A stretch of DNA of 64,000 bases from Lachnospiraceae bacterium (GTDB lineage Bacteria; Bacillota; Clostridia; Lachnospirales; Lachnospiraceae), in assembly GCA_015056795.1 (NCBI GenBank), contig SVFO01000011.1, positions 49,577 through 113,576 of the forward strand. The letters run 5' to 3'. The position numbers and the translations under genes were made by a program. A model generated the notes under the pieces. The model made no database searches. It was given only the letters and a program-made list of their open reading frames with translations, and was not told where the DNA came from. Of this stretch, positions 20,168 through 28,347 are shown piece after piece. Position 1 is the stretch's first letter. Every line of letters starts with the position of its first letter.

Positions 20168-21199
20168 TTATCTTTGAACACGTCCGGAAGCATCTCCGCC
20201 TGCCAAGGTCTCCACTTCCTTGCGGGATACCATGTTGAAGTCGCCAGGAATCGTATGCTTCAATGCGGAAGCAGCTACGCCAAACTCCAGTGCAGACTTG
20301 AAATCCTTGCCATCCAGCATGCCACAGATCACGCCACCTGCGAAGGAATCACCGCCACCTACGCGGTCAACGATGGGATGAATGCTATATTCCTTGGAAT
20401 GATAGAATTCCTTGGTATCTCTGGAATAAATACATGCAGACCAACCATTGTCGGAAGCGGAATGGCTTACGCGCAAGGAGGAAATGCAGTACTCGAAATT
20501 GTAATCCGCTACCATCTGCTCGAAAATGGACTTGTAGCCAGCAAGCTCAAGGTCACCGCTCGTTACGTCCGTGTTGCCAGGCTTATAGCCAAGCACCAGC
20601 TCTGCGTCCTCCTCGTTACCGATGCAGACGTCAACATACTTCATCAGATTCTTCATGACTCTCTGAGCCTTCTCAGAGGTCCACAGCTTCTTACGGAAGT
20701 TCAGGTCAACGGAAACCTTCACGCCAGCCTTCTTTGCAGCAATCAGCGCCTTCTCGGTAAGCTCTGCAGCCGCATCAGAAATGGCGGGAGTAATTCCAGT
20801 AAAGTGGAACCAATCTGCATCCTTGAAGATATCCGCGAAATCAAAATCTGCTTCCGTCGCGGTGGAAATGGAGGAATGTGCTCTGTCGTAAACAACCTTG
20901 GAGGGTCTCATGGAGCAACCACTCTCCAGATAGTAAATACCAAGTCTCTCACCACATCTGGCAATATGCTTCGTGCAAACGCCATACTTTCTCAGTGCGG
21001 CAACAGCACACTCACCAATTTCATTGTTCGGAACAGCCGTTACGAACTCAGCATCATGTCCATAATTTGCAAGGGAAACAGCAACGTTTGCCTCGCCGCC
21101 GCCATAATTTACGTCAAACTCATCTGCCTGAATAAACTTCTCAAAATTCGGGGTAGACAATCTCAACATGATCTCACCCATTGTTACAACCTTAGCCAT
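20168..21199 (-). CDS. kdgK: 2-keto-3-deoxygluconate kinase (PfkB family)
   Basis: 343-residue ribokinase-family sugar kinase. The N-terminal MGEIMLRLS and YGGGEANVAVSLANYG and the C-terminal GGGDSFAGG (catalytic Asp in the anion-hole loop) are family signatures. Phosphorylation of 2-keto-3-deoxygluconate to KDPG is inferred from the upstream KDPG aldolase gene. Together with uxuA and uxuB elsewhere in this window it would complete most of the glucuronate pathway. The best ribosome binding site is AGGAGG, 9 bases before the ATG. The 291-base gap to eda holds a series of hairpins, and a terminator follows. Confidence 0.9.
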   Translation of the reverse strand: MAKVVTMGEIMLRLSTPNFEKFIQADEFDVNYGGGEANVAVSLANYGHDAEFVTAVPNNEIGECAVAALRKYGVCTKHIARCGERLGIYYLESGCSMRPSKVVYDRAHSSISTATEADFDFADIFKDADWFHFTGITPAISDAAAELTEKALIAAKKAGVKVSVDLNFRKKLWTSEKAQRVMKNLMKYVDVCIGNEEDAELVLGYKPGNTDVTSGDLELAGYKSIFEQMVADYNFEYCISSLRVSHSASDNGWSACIYSRDTKEFYHSKEYSIHPIVDRVGGGDSFAGGVICGMLDGKDFKSALEFGVAASALKHTIPGDFNMVSRKEVETLAGGDASGRVQR

Positions 21200-21243
21200 T
21201 ATTCATATCCTCCTGTTTGTTAAGATGCTCTTTGCATCTATTT

Positions 21244-21425
21244 TCTTGATTTTCCTTCGTTTTGTTGTCCTATTTCCATGTCATGGCAGGCTCAGGACAA
21301 CTATTTTCCTTGTTTCCTTAATTTTCGTTGCTCTTTCTGAACCTTGCACCTGTTTCAGACAACAATTCTCAAGATTTTCCTTGCTTTTGTTGTACTCTTC
21401 TGCCAAAATCCAGACTACGTACAAC
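21244..21425 (-). repeat. Tandem hairpin repeats between eda and kdgK
   Basis: Three hairpins are spaced over 180 bases: GTTGTCC/GGACAAC (21264-21270 with 21295-21301), TCTGAA/TTCAGA (21336-21341 with 21354-21359) and GTTGTAC/GTACAAC (21389-21395 with 21419-21425). The blocks preceding the first and third arms (21244-21270 and 21369-21395) agree at 22 of 27 positions. The changed base in the first versus third stem is matched by a compensating change in its partner. The region has no open frame of interest. Likely an intercistronic RNA that sets the kdgK to eda ratio. Confidence 0.65.
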
Positions 21426-21490
21426 GAATTTCAATGTTTCCCTTGTTTCCGATGTTACCCAGAGTTTTCCTGAGGGTTCAAAGACCAGCC

Positions 21491-22450
21491 TTACTTCTGC
21501 ACCAAATGTACTGCGAAGCCGCCGATTTGCTCCTTCAGATAAATTGCCTTGTACTTACCCTTCTCATCCTTCTTGGGCTCCTCGAACTCCACGCCAAGCA
21601 CGGTCGTCATGTAGTTTACGGCGCGCTCAATGTAATTGGTTCTGATTGCGATATGTCCGTTGGCACCCTTGAACGGGGTCTTCATGACTTCCACTGCCGT
21701 TCCTGCGAAAATGGAGCTATTGCCAATCTTTGCAGGCATGCCAAACAGGAACGCAAAGCGATTTGCAACCTTCAGCGCTTCTTCCTCATTTGCGCCATTG
21801 ATGCCAACATGTGCCAGTTCAAAGCCAAGCATCGTCTGAACCGCCTCACGGGTCAGCTGCTCGATCTTGTCCCACTCGCCAGCGTTGATCAGGTCGCCAG
21901 GAACCATCCAGGATCCGCCGCACGCAATAATCTTCGGGAAGTCCAGATAAGAGGTCAGGTTCTTTGCGTTAATGCCGCCAGTGGGCATGAACTTCATGTT
22001 AACATAGGGAGCTGCCATCGCCTTGATCTTTGCAAGTCCGCCAGACTGCTCTGCGGGGAAGAACTTTACGACCTCAAGGCCAAGCTCAATTGCCTGCTCA
22101 ATGTCGCTGGGGCTGGAGGTACCAGGCGTGATGGGCACACCCTTCTCCTGACAATATTTCACGGTTCTGGGATTCAAGCCAGGGCTAACGATAAACTTCG
22201 CGCCTGCTGCCACTGCAGCATCTACCTGCGCCGCATTCAATACCGTACCTGCGCCTACGCACATGCTCGGAAAATTCTCCGTCATGATCTTGATGGCCTC
22301 TGCTGCCGCATCCGTACGGAAGGTTACCTCCGCACAGGGAAGACCTCCTGCGCACAGTGCCTTTGCCAAAGGCAGCGCATCCTCTGCCCGATCAATCTTG
22401 ACTACGGGCACAATTCCAATTTTACTGATCTGTTCCAAAACCGCTTCCAT
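21491..22450 (-). CDS. eda: KDPG/KHG aldolase fused to a VOC (glyoxalase-like) domain
   Basis: 319 residues. Residues 1-205 are a class I KDPG aldolase: VVKIDRAEDALPLAKAL, GAGTVLNAAQVDAA and VVKFFPAEQSGGLAKIKAM, the last with the Schiff-base lysine (V-V-K-F-F-P). It splits KDPG to pyruvate and glyceraldehyde-3-phosphate and often also acts on 4-hydroxy-2-oxoglutarate. Residues about 212-319 look like one VOC-superfamily module (AHVGINGANEEEA, GHIAIRTNYIERAVNYM), about half of a full metal-binding site. Its role is unknown. It is the first gene of the eda-kdgK operon; promoter and operator lie upstream. Confidence 0.88.
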   Translation of the reverse strand: MEAVLEQISKIGIVPVVKIDRAEDALPLAKALCAGGLPCAEVTFRTDAAAEAIKIMTENFPSMCVGAGTVLNAAQVDAAVAAGAKFIVSPGLNPRTVKYCQEKGVPITPGTSSPSDIEQAIELGLEVVKFFPAEQSGGLAKIKAMAAPYVNMKFMPTGGINAKNLTSYLDFPKIIACGGSWMVPGDLINAGEWDKIEQLTREAVQTMLGFELAHVGINGANEEEALKVANRFAFLFGMPAKIGNSSIFAGTAVEVMKTPFKGANGHIAIRTNYIERAVNYMTTVLGVEFEEPKKDEKGKYKAIYLKEQIGGFAVHLVQK

Positions 22451-22507
22451 GATTTTTCCCTTTCTTACTATCTTTTCCTTGTTGAATTTTTATTGTTCTT
22501 GAAATCC

Positions 22508-22559
22508 TAATTACCCTGTGAAAAGCTGATATCATAATTACTCTTTGAAAGCTGATATC
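22508..22559. repeat. Two-copy 27-base direct repeat in the eda leader
   Basis: TAATTACCCTGTGAAAAGCT then GATATC (22508-22533) is repeated as TAATTACTCTTTGAAAGCT then GATATC (22535-22559). The copies differ at two bases plus one missing A. Located in the 5' leader of eda between the operator and the start codon; possible regulator site or RNA element. Confidence 0.5.
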
Positions 22560-22594
22560 TTTCTAACCTTTTATTGCTTTCTAAATCCTTAATT

Positions 22595-22701
22595 CCCTTA
22601 CATTCTTTGTAGCCATAGGAAATCGTAGTACAAATGTAAGGGTTTGTCTATGCCTTTACATAAAATAGATGATTTCTGCAAAATGTAAGCCCTTACATTT
22701 T
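22595..22701. promoter_or_regulatory. Operator cluster for eda-kdgK, LacI- or cre-like
   Basis: AAAATGTAAG CC CTTACATTTT (22680-22701) is a perfect palindrome with a 2-base centre. Its core TGTAAGCCCTTACA is one base away from a typical cre or LacI-family operator. Two further half sites, CCCTTACATT (22595-22604) and AATGTAAGGG (22633-22642), face each other across 28 bases. The main palindrome starts just downstream of the TATAAT of the eda promoter, the usual place for a repressor. No LacI-type gene is adjacent. Candidate proteins are CcpA or a KdgR/UxuR-type regulator elsewhere. Confidence 0.65.
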
Positions 22702-22702
22702 G

Positions 22703-22730
22703 ATTATAGCATACTCCAAAAGAAATTCAA
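22703..22730 (-). promoter_or_regulatory. Sigma-A promoter of eda-kdgK
   Basis: Minus strand: TTGAAT (22725-22730), 16 bases, perfect TATAAT (22703-22708). The operator palindrome begins 1 base downstream. About 250 bases of leader precede the eda ATG. Confidence 0.75.
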
Positions 22731-22818
22731 GTCCTTATCTTAAATTTCTTTTCTTATTTTCTCCTCTGCCTTTTTTGCTTCATCCCTTATATTCATCTTT
22801 TTAGATATTTTGCATCAA

Positions 22819-22860
22819 AAAGCAACCCAAGTCCGCGAGCCGGATTAATTAGGTTGCTTT
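22819..22860 (-). terminator. Intrinsic terminator after yfhO
   Basis: AAAGCAACC (22819-22827) and GGTTGCTTT (22852-22860) form a perfect 9-bp stem, with a small inner TCCG/CGGA helix in the loop; the minus strand continues GCTTTTTGATG. Next to it, on the yfhO side, GCTTTATAGGTG is duplicated in tandem (22856-22879). Confidence 0.7.
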
Positions 22861-22884
22861 ATAGGTGGCTTTATAGGTGGCTTT

Positions 22885-25647
22885 CTACGCCTCTTCACCT
22901 TCATTCTTGGCTTCAGCTATGATTTCATTATCTGTGGTTTCTTCGATTTCTTCATCGTCAGCATTTACCGCTACAGTTTCATCTTGCGCTATGGTTGCAC
23001 CTTTTGCCACAGTTTCATCTTTCGCTATGGTTTCCTCTTCTACAGCCTCATCAAGGCTCTCACCCTCAAATGACCTCCTTGCTGCTTTTCCAGCCCCTTC
23101 ATCAGAAACCACATTCTCTGCTCCTTCCTCAGAGGTCGCTCTTGTCTTCCTTCTTCTCTTCCACAGCCAAGGAATGCCAAAGAACAATCCCGTAACAATA
23201 AGGCTGGCAATCGTTCCGAGGATGCCCAAATACTTTCCTGTCGGGACATAGTTCAGCTCGATGTCATACTCTCCCGCCTCCAGATCCAGGGCAAGAAAGG
23301 CGTCTCCAAAGGTCGAAAGCTCCGTCTCTTTTCCGTTGACCTTCGCCGTCCAGCCCTTCTCGACGGGAATGGTCAGGATTAGTCTTCCCGCTTCCGCAAG
23401 GCTCAGCTTTCCTGATACCTTCGTATTGTCTACAACGACGTCCGTCATATGCTGCTGCCGCAGGATGTCCAGCGCCTGCGTCATTAAATCCAAATTCAAC
23501 TGATAGATATTAACACTAATCTTCGGCGTCTCATCCTTGGAATCTCCGTTTGTCAGGGTAATCGTCTGGCCCTCCTTGAGGCTTCCAAGATACAGAATAC
23601 ATTCCTTTTTCAGGTCCTTAAAATTCTGCTCGTCAGGTGAACCGCCAGTCATCTTGATCTTTGAGGTACCATAGTTCGTCACGCACCCATAATAGATGCC
23701 GTCCGTCTTCGGTGTAAATACGACGTCATCTCCGTCCTGCTCTGACTTCACCCTCTTTAGCATGATGCCTTCAATGCCAAGCTGGTTGACGATTTCATTC
23801 TGAATCGTAATTCCCTTGTCCTTCATCTCCTCAGGGAGATCAAAGCCCACGGGGGCCACATATCCAAAGGGCAGCGCGTGAACGGCCTCATACAGATAAA
23901 TTCCATTCTCTTGATCTACGAGGCGGAATAATTCATTCTCCCATGCATCGGAATCTCCATAAAGGTATCCGACGTTCAATAGTGCGGAGGAAAATGCCGT
24001 CGCACCGTCATAGCCATAGTACACCTTGCTGTGATGCATGCCGAATTTCGTATAGAAGTCCATGACATAGGAGTTCATGGTAGAGGAAAAGACGGATGCG
24101 GAGGGGAAGCCTGCCAGCGTTGCATCATTCTTCGTCTTCCTCGTAAACTTCTCAAATCGCGCAAAGCCATTCTGCCCTTCGGCATGTCTCTCATACAGTG
24201 CGCGATAGTCCTCCAAATGCTTTACGTAGGCTGCCCTGTCCGTGGTTCCAACGCTCGTATAGGCCATGTTGATTGCCGTCTCCGAAAGCACGGCGACAAA
24301 CGCCACCGCCATCACAACAATTTGAACGATATGACTCTTCTTTTTCATGCCAAGGTACAGACAGATGGCATAAATAGATACAAATGCAAGATTCAGCAGC
24401 CAGGTCCAAGTCTCAAAATCATCGACCTCCACGAATTTCTCAACGAAAAGGAAAAACAGTACGGTACCGAGATATACCTTGATTACGGCCTCCGCCTTGA
24501 TCCCGTCAAGATGCGTCAGGCAATCATAGCAGGCCACCAGGACAATCAAAACATAGAGGAAGGACTGCCTTGCAGGAAGGGAATCTGGGTAGTTCATGCC
24601 ATGCCAGATAAAATCCAGCATGTTTGTTGCAAAGCTCAGCAAAAAGATGCCCGCCATCGCCAAGAAGCCAAATCTTCTTTTGGCAGAGATCTTATCATTC
24701 ATCGCATACAGCGGAACCATGAGAAATACCATGGAGCCACAGTATATATTGGGCCAATGCTCCAGCGCACGCTCCGTGGTGACTGCCATGCAATGCCTTG
24801 CCAGCATGTCCAGCACGGTAAAATAGGACTTCCACTCCTTCGGGAAATCCATGTCACCAAAGTCCGTCTCCATCAGGGCAAAGACCTCGGGCACCAGGAA
24901 AATGGCTGCAAGTCCGCCCGCGAGAAGGGATCCCACGGCGAATTTCCAAACCATCGAAAAGCTGTGCTTTTCCATCACGAACAGGTAAATAAAATAAATA
25001 ACCAAGAACATACAAATCATGATGGAAATGTAGAAATTAGAGAAAATGCAGAGACCCAGCGTCAGCACGTAAAGCCCCATTTTGCCCTTGTGCACCAAGC
25101 GCTCTAAGCCCATTAAAATCAGGGGGAACAGGACAACGCAGTCCATCCACATGACATTCCAGTTATAGGCTGCAACGAAGCCGCTCATGGCATAGAAGGT
25201 CGAGCAAAACAGTGCCGCCACGCTGGAAAACTGCTGGCTGTCGTCACGGAATTTCAGGTACTGATAGGCGCAAAGTCCTGCAAGTCCGATCTTTACGACA
25301 ACGGCGTAGCTCATAAACTCGATCAGATACTTCGATGGAAATAAAAAGGCGAGCCAGTTCACGGGACTGGCAATGTAATAGATAAACAGGGCGCGAAAAT
25401 TCGAGCCCATACCCACGTTCCAAGAATAATCAATGCCTTCTCCTGCCTTGATTTTCTCCATGAATTCCTGAAAGAATGGCACATATTGATGATACATGTC
25501 CGAAAACATGAAGCTTCGTTTTCCAAAAGGGAAAATGCCATTCCCAATAAAAATCGCCATCATCAGCACAAAGGGAGCGAAAAAAGCGAAAATCCACGCT
25601 ATGCGTGTTAAGCTCCATCTCTTTTCTCGCGTCATTGTCTTGTCCAT
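22885..25647 (-). CDS. YfhO-family membrane glycosyltransferase-like protein
   Basis: About 920 residues. The N-terminal 440 or so residues hold roughly a dozen membrane helices with MFSDMYHQYVPFFQEF in the first loop, a hallmark of YfhO proteins (GT-C-like fold). A large extracellular domain follows, then a final helix (LGILGTIASLIVTGLFFGIPW) and a 90-residue acidic tail with repeated DETVA units. YfhO of Bacillus helps glycosylate lipoteichoic acid, and a similar envelope role is inferred. I start at the ATG at 25647 (AAGGAG 9 bases upstream) rather than the TTG at 25653. It follows the lipase-like gene by 13 bases. Confidence 0.85.
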   Translation of the reverse strand: MDKTMTREKRWSLTRIAWIFAFFAPFVLMMAIFIGNGIFPFGKRSFMFSDMYHQYVPFFQEFMEKIKAGEGIDYSWNVGMGSNFRALFIYYIASPVNWLAFLFPSKYLIEFMSYAVVVKIGLAGLCAYQYLKFRDDSQQFSSVAALFCSTFYAMSGFVAAYNWNVMWMDCVVLFPLILMGLERLVHKGKMGLYVLTLGLCIFSNFYISIMICMFLVIYFIYLFVMEKHSFSMVWKFAVGSLLAGGLAAIFLVPEVFALMETDFGDMDFPKEWKSYFTVLDMLARHCMAVTTERALEHWPNIYCGSMVFLMVPLYAMNDKISAKRRFGFLAMAGIFLLSFATNMLDFIWHGMNYPDSLPARQSFLYVLIVLVACYDCLTHLDGIKAEAVIKVYLGTVLFFLFVEKFVEVDDFETWTWLLNLAFVSIYAICLYLGMKKKSHIVQIVVMAVAFVAVLSETAINMAYTSVGTTDRAAYVKHLEDYRALYERHAEGQNGFARFEKFTRKTKNDATLAGFPSASVFSSTMNSYVMDFYTKFGMHHSKVYYGYDGATAFSSALLNVGYLYGDSDAWENELFRLVDQENGIYLYEAVHALPFGYVAPVGFDLPEEMKDKGITIQNEIVNQLGIEGIMLKRVKSEQDGDDVVFTPKTDGIYYGCVTNYGTSKIKMTGGSPDEQNFKDLKKECILYLGSLKEGQTITLTNGDSKDETPKISVNIYQLNLDLMTQALDILRQQHMTDVVVDNTKVSGKLSLAEAGRLILTIPVEKGWTAKVNGKETELSTFGDAFLALDLEAGEYDIELNYVPTGKYLGILGTIASLIVTGLFFGIPWLWKRRRKTRATSEEGAENVVSDEGAGKAARRSFEGESLDEAVEEETIAKDETVAKGATIAQDETVAVNADDEEIEETTDNEIIAEAKNEGEEA

Positions 25648-25660
25648 CTTCAATTACTCC

Positions 25661-26794
25661 TTACTCTTTTGACCTACTTCTAATCTCTTTCATTCTTTGG
25701 TCGATTTCCTTGAGTGCCTTGCGCCCTGCGGTCTCAAAGAGGCCCTTCAGCATTTCCGTCATGCCCTTTCTTGTCCCCTCATCAAGCTCCTTGATGGCGG
25801 AGATCATGCCCAGCATGCTTTTTTTCTTATCCTCTTCCATCTGGATCAGGTCCTCTGCCTGAGAGCCCTCCAAGACGGAAAACAGGACGTCAATAAACAT
25901 CCGAATCTGCTCCTCACTCAGGGAGTAAATCCAGTCATTGACGGCCGCATCCATAAGCATCTGTCCCTGCCGTATCTCCTTTGCCTCGACAAAGTGATCA
26001 TCCTTCACGATCCAGGAATAGGGGTCGTGCTGAAAGAGTCCCAAATTCTTACTCTCCACGACACGATAGGCAGTATCCCTTTCAAAGAGCATGCCTACGA
26101 AAGAAGAACGAGGAAGAAGCTTTACGATCCTGTCCTCAATTCCATCATAGGCACTCTTCTCCCGAACTTCAGGTCGAAAGCCCGGGCCATCCATATTATA
26201 AATCCTTTTGATGCGCCGTTGCAATGTCTTCGTGCCGTTCATTCCCGCAAAAATGGCGAGGTTGCCACCCTTGGAATGTCCTCCCATCATAAAAGCGCCC
26301 GGGAAGCACCGCGTCACGGCGCTCGCATACTTCTTTGCACAATGCTGCGCAGGAATTGGTTGTAGAAAGGCCATGTTACAATCTTCCTTCCACGAGACCA
26401 GATTCTCATCCGTTCCTCGAAATGCAAGGAATGGCAGTTCCTTCTCTAAAAACAGAGTAACGGCGGAAAACTGTGTCTCCCAACTCTTTTCGATCAGGTT
26501 GATGTAGTAGTTCAGCTTCATGCCGCCAAATCGAACGCTTTCCGCCATACCCTCAAACAATTCCCTATTTACCTTCTCATATCTCTCGTCAGAAAACAAG
26601 GTTTCCTTATCCGGACGACCTGCCAGCTCCCGCAGCGCAATGCCAGGTTCAGATGCATCAACGCTGGGCACAAGGCCATCAAACTTCAGATAGGAAAACT
26701 GACATAGGATCAGGGCGTCTACCTCATTGAAGGGCAGCTCCTGAAAGGATTTGTCCCCCTGCTCCTTTAGATAGGTCAGGATGGTACCTGTCAT
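25661..26794 (-). CDS. Lipase-like alpha/beta hydrolase (Mbeg1/DUF2974 type)
   Basis: 377 residues without a signal peptide. The core has a nucleophile elbow GGHSKGGNLAIFAG (Ser in G-H-S-K-G), preceded by LAFRGTDENLVSWKED, the usual order in Mbeg1-like/DUF2974 hydrolases. The C-terminal 100 residues are helical and charged. Substrate unknown. It is cotranscribed with yfhO (8-base gap), and AGGAGA lies 12 bases before the ATG at 26794. Citrate synthase lies upstream on the same strand. Confidence 0.8.
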   Translation of the reverse strand: MTGTILTYLKEQGDKSFQELPFNEVDALILCQFSYLKFDGLVPSVDASEPGIALRELAGRPDKETLFSDERYEKVNRELFEGMAESVRFGGMKLNYYINLIEKSWETQFSAVTLFLEKELPFLAFRGTDENLVSWKEDCNMAFLQPIPAQHCAKKYASAVTRCFPGAFMMGGHSKGGNLAIFAGMNGTKTLQRRIKRIYNMDGPGFRPEVREKSAYDGIEDRIVKLLPRSSFVGMLFERDTAYRVVESKNLGLFQHDPYSWIVKDDHFVEAKEIRQGQMLMDAAVNDWIYSLSEEQIRMFIDVLFSVLEGSQAEDLIQMEEDKKKSMLGMISAIKELDEGTRKGMTEMLKGLFETAGRKALKEIDQRMKEIRSRSKE

Positions 26795-26830
26795 GTTTTA
26801 TCACATTCTCCTGTTCTATACTTCCTACGC

Positions 26831-28183
26831 TTAGCGCTCCTCCATGGGAACGTAATCCCTCTCCTTCATCACGCTCAGGTAGGCCGGGCGAATGATCTTA
26901 TCCATGTTGATCAGCTCCTCGATTCGGTGCGCACTCCAGCCAACAATTCTGGCAATGGCAAAAATCGGGGTATACATCTCCAGAGGGATCTCAAGCATAC
27001 TGTAAACAAATCCACTGTAAAAGTCAACATTTGCGCTGACGCCTTTATAAATTCTCGCCTTCTGGGCAATGACCTCGGGCGCCAGGCGCTCAATCATGGA
27101 ATACAGGGCAAAGTCCTTCTCCCTGCCCTTTGCCTCCGCCAGCTGCTCCACAAAGCCCTTGAACACCTTCGCACGCGGATCGGAAAGGGAATATACTGCG
27201 TGACCCATGCCATAAATCAGGCCCTTCTTGTCGAAGGCTTCCTTGTTTAGGATCTTGCGAAGGTACTCGCGTACCTCATCCTCATCCGTCCAGTCAGAGA
27301 CATGCTTTTCGATGTCGCGCATCATCTCCACGACCTTAATGTTGGCACCGCCGTGCTTCGGTCCCTTTAAGGACGACAGGGCTGCCGCCACCACGGAATA
27401 GGTATCAGAGCCAGAGGAAGTCACGACACGCGTCGTAAAGGTCGAGTTATTACCGCCGCCGTGCTCCATGTGAAGCACAAGCGCAATGTCCAGAACCGTC
27501 GCTTCCAGCTTCGTATACTTCTTGTCAGGACGCAGCATCATAAGTAAATTCTCCGCCGTGGAAAGCTTCTTCTGCGGGCGGTGAATGTACATGCTGTCGT
27601 CATTGGAATAATGATTATAGGCATGATAGCCATATACTGCAAGCATGGGGAAAATGCTGATGAGCTCTAAACTCTGGCGAAGCACATTCTCCACGCTGTT
27701 GTCGCTGCAATTCTTATCATAGGAGGCCAGCGTCAGGACACTCCTTGTCAGGGAATTCATGATGTCCCCTGAAGGTGCCTTCATAATAACATCCCTTGTA
27801 AAGTTTCTCGGCAAAGTTCTTCCAGCCGCAAGAACGTCGCAAAATTCCGCAAGCTCCTCCTCATTCGGAAGTCTTCCCAAAAGGAGCAAATACGCAATTT
27901 CTTCAAATCCATAGCGCTTTCCCTTAAAGCCATTGACCAGCTCGATGCAATCATATCCGCGATACCAAAGCTTTCCGTCACAGGGTGTTTTTACGCCATC
28001 CACCATCTGAAATGCTTCGATTCTGGAAATGTTGGTCAGTCCTGACAGGACACCGTTTCCATTCTTGTCACGCAGGCCTCTCTTGACACCATACTCGTCA
28101 AAAAGCGCAATGTCAATGTCATCCTCCTGATAACAAATCTTGGAATACTCCGATAAATACTCTTCATTTTTCTTCATGGGCAT
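26831..28183 (-). CDS. Citrate synthase
   Basis: 450 residues. Condenses acetyl-CoA with oxaloacetate. Catalytic His in HMEHGGGNNSTF, His in YGMGHAVYSLSDPRA and Asp in SANVDFYSGFVY are in the positions expected for Si-type citrate synthases. The enlarged N-terminal region (EYLSEYSKICYQED, WYRGYDCIELV) is typical of the clostridial citrate/2-methylcitrate synthase subgroup. In anaerobes this makes glutamate precursors through a partial TCA cycle. ATG codons at 28183 and 28177 are both possible starts. No aconitase or isocitrate dehydrogenase is adjacent. Confidence 0.93.
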   Translation of the reverse strand: MPMKKNEEYLSEYSKICYQEDDIDIALFDEYGVKRGLRDKNGNGVLSGLTNISRIEAFQMVDGVKTPCDGKLWYRGYDCIELVNGFKGKRYGFEEIAYLLLLGRLPNEEELAEFCDVLAAGRTLPRNFTRDVIMKAPSGDIMNSLTRSVLTLASYDKNCSDNSVENVLRQSLELISIFPMLAVYGYHAYNHYSNDDSMYIHRPQKKLSTAENLLMMLRPDKKYTKLEATVLDIALVLHMEHGGGNNSTFTTRVVTSSGSDTYSVVAAALSSLKGPKHGGANIKVVEMMRDIEKHVSDWTDEDEVREYLRKILNKEAFDKKGLIYGMGHAVYSLSDPRAKVFKGFVEQLAEAKGREKDFALYSMIERLAPEVIAQKARIYKGVSANVDFYSGFVYSMLEIPLEMYTPIFAIARIVGWSAHRIEELINMDKIIRPAYLSVMKERDYVPMEER

Positions 28184-28299
28184 CGTCCCCCTCTCTCTTC
28201 AAGCATGCCTTCTTTTACCCTTACCCTTCTAGAGTACCTTGCGAACGACTTTCATGTCAATGAAATTTCTATTAAATTTTCGAAAGATTTCCAAAGAAA

Positions 28300-28327
28300 G
28301 ACTCCCTGAGCGTTTCGCCCGGGAGTC
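28300..28327 (-). terminator. Terminator after the alpha/beta hydrolase gene
   Basis: GACTCCC (28300-28306) pairs with GGGAGTC (28321-28327), with an inner GGCG/CGCT helix. On the minus strand TTTCTTTGG follows. It ends the transcript of the gene starting at 29328. Confidence 0.65.
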
Positions 28328-28347
28328 CTTTGTAGTTTCCTAATTCG

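Noticed and set aside
20090..21223. Long open frame on the plus strand opposite kdgK (377 residues)
   Set aside because: It runs antisense to a well-recognised sugar kinase; its translation shows no domain, and the overlap follows from codon bias of kdgK.
21344..22510. 388-residue open frame on the plus strand opposite eda
   Set aside because: Antisense to the aldolase-VOC gene, with low-complexity Leu/His/Arg-rich translation typical of shadow frames.
22856..22879. GCTTTATAGGTG tandem duplication as start of a CRISPR or minisatellite
   Set aside because: Only two copies of 12 bases; no spacers or further units.
24031..25107. 358-residue open frame opposite yfhO
   Set aside because: Antisense shadow; His/Gln-rich composition unlike a real protein.
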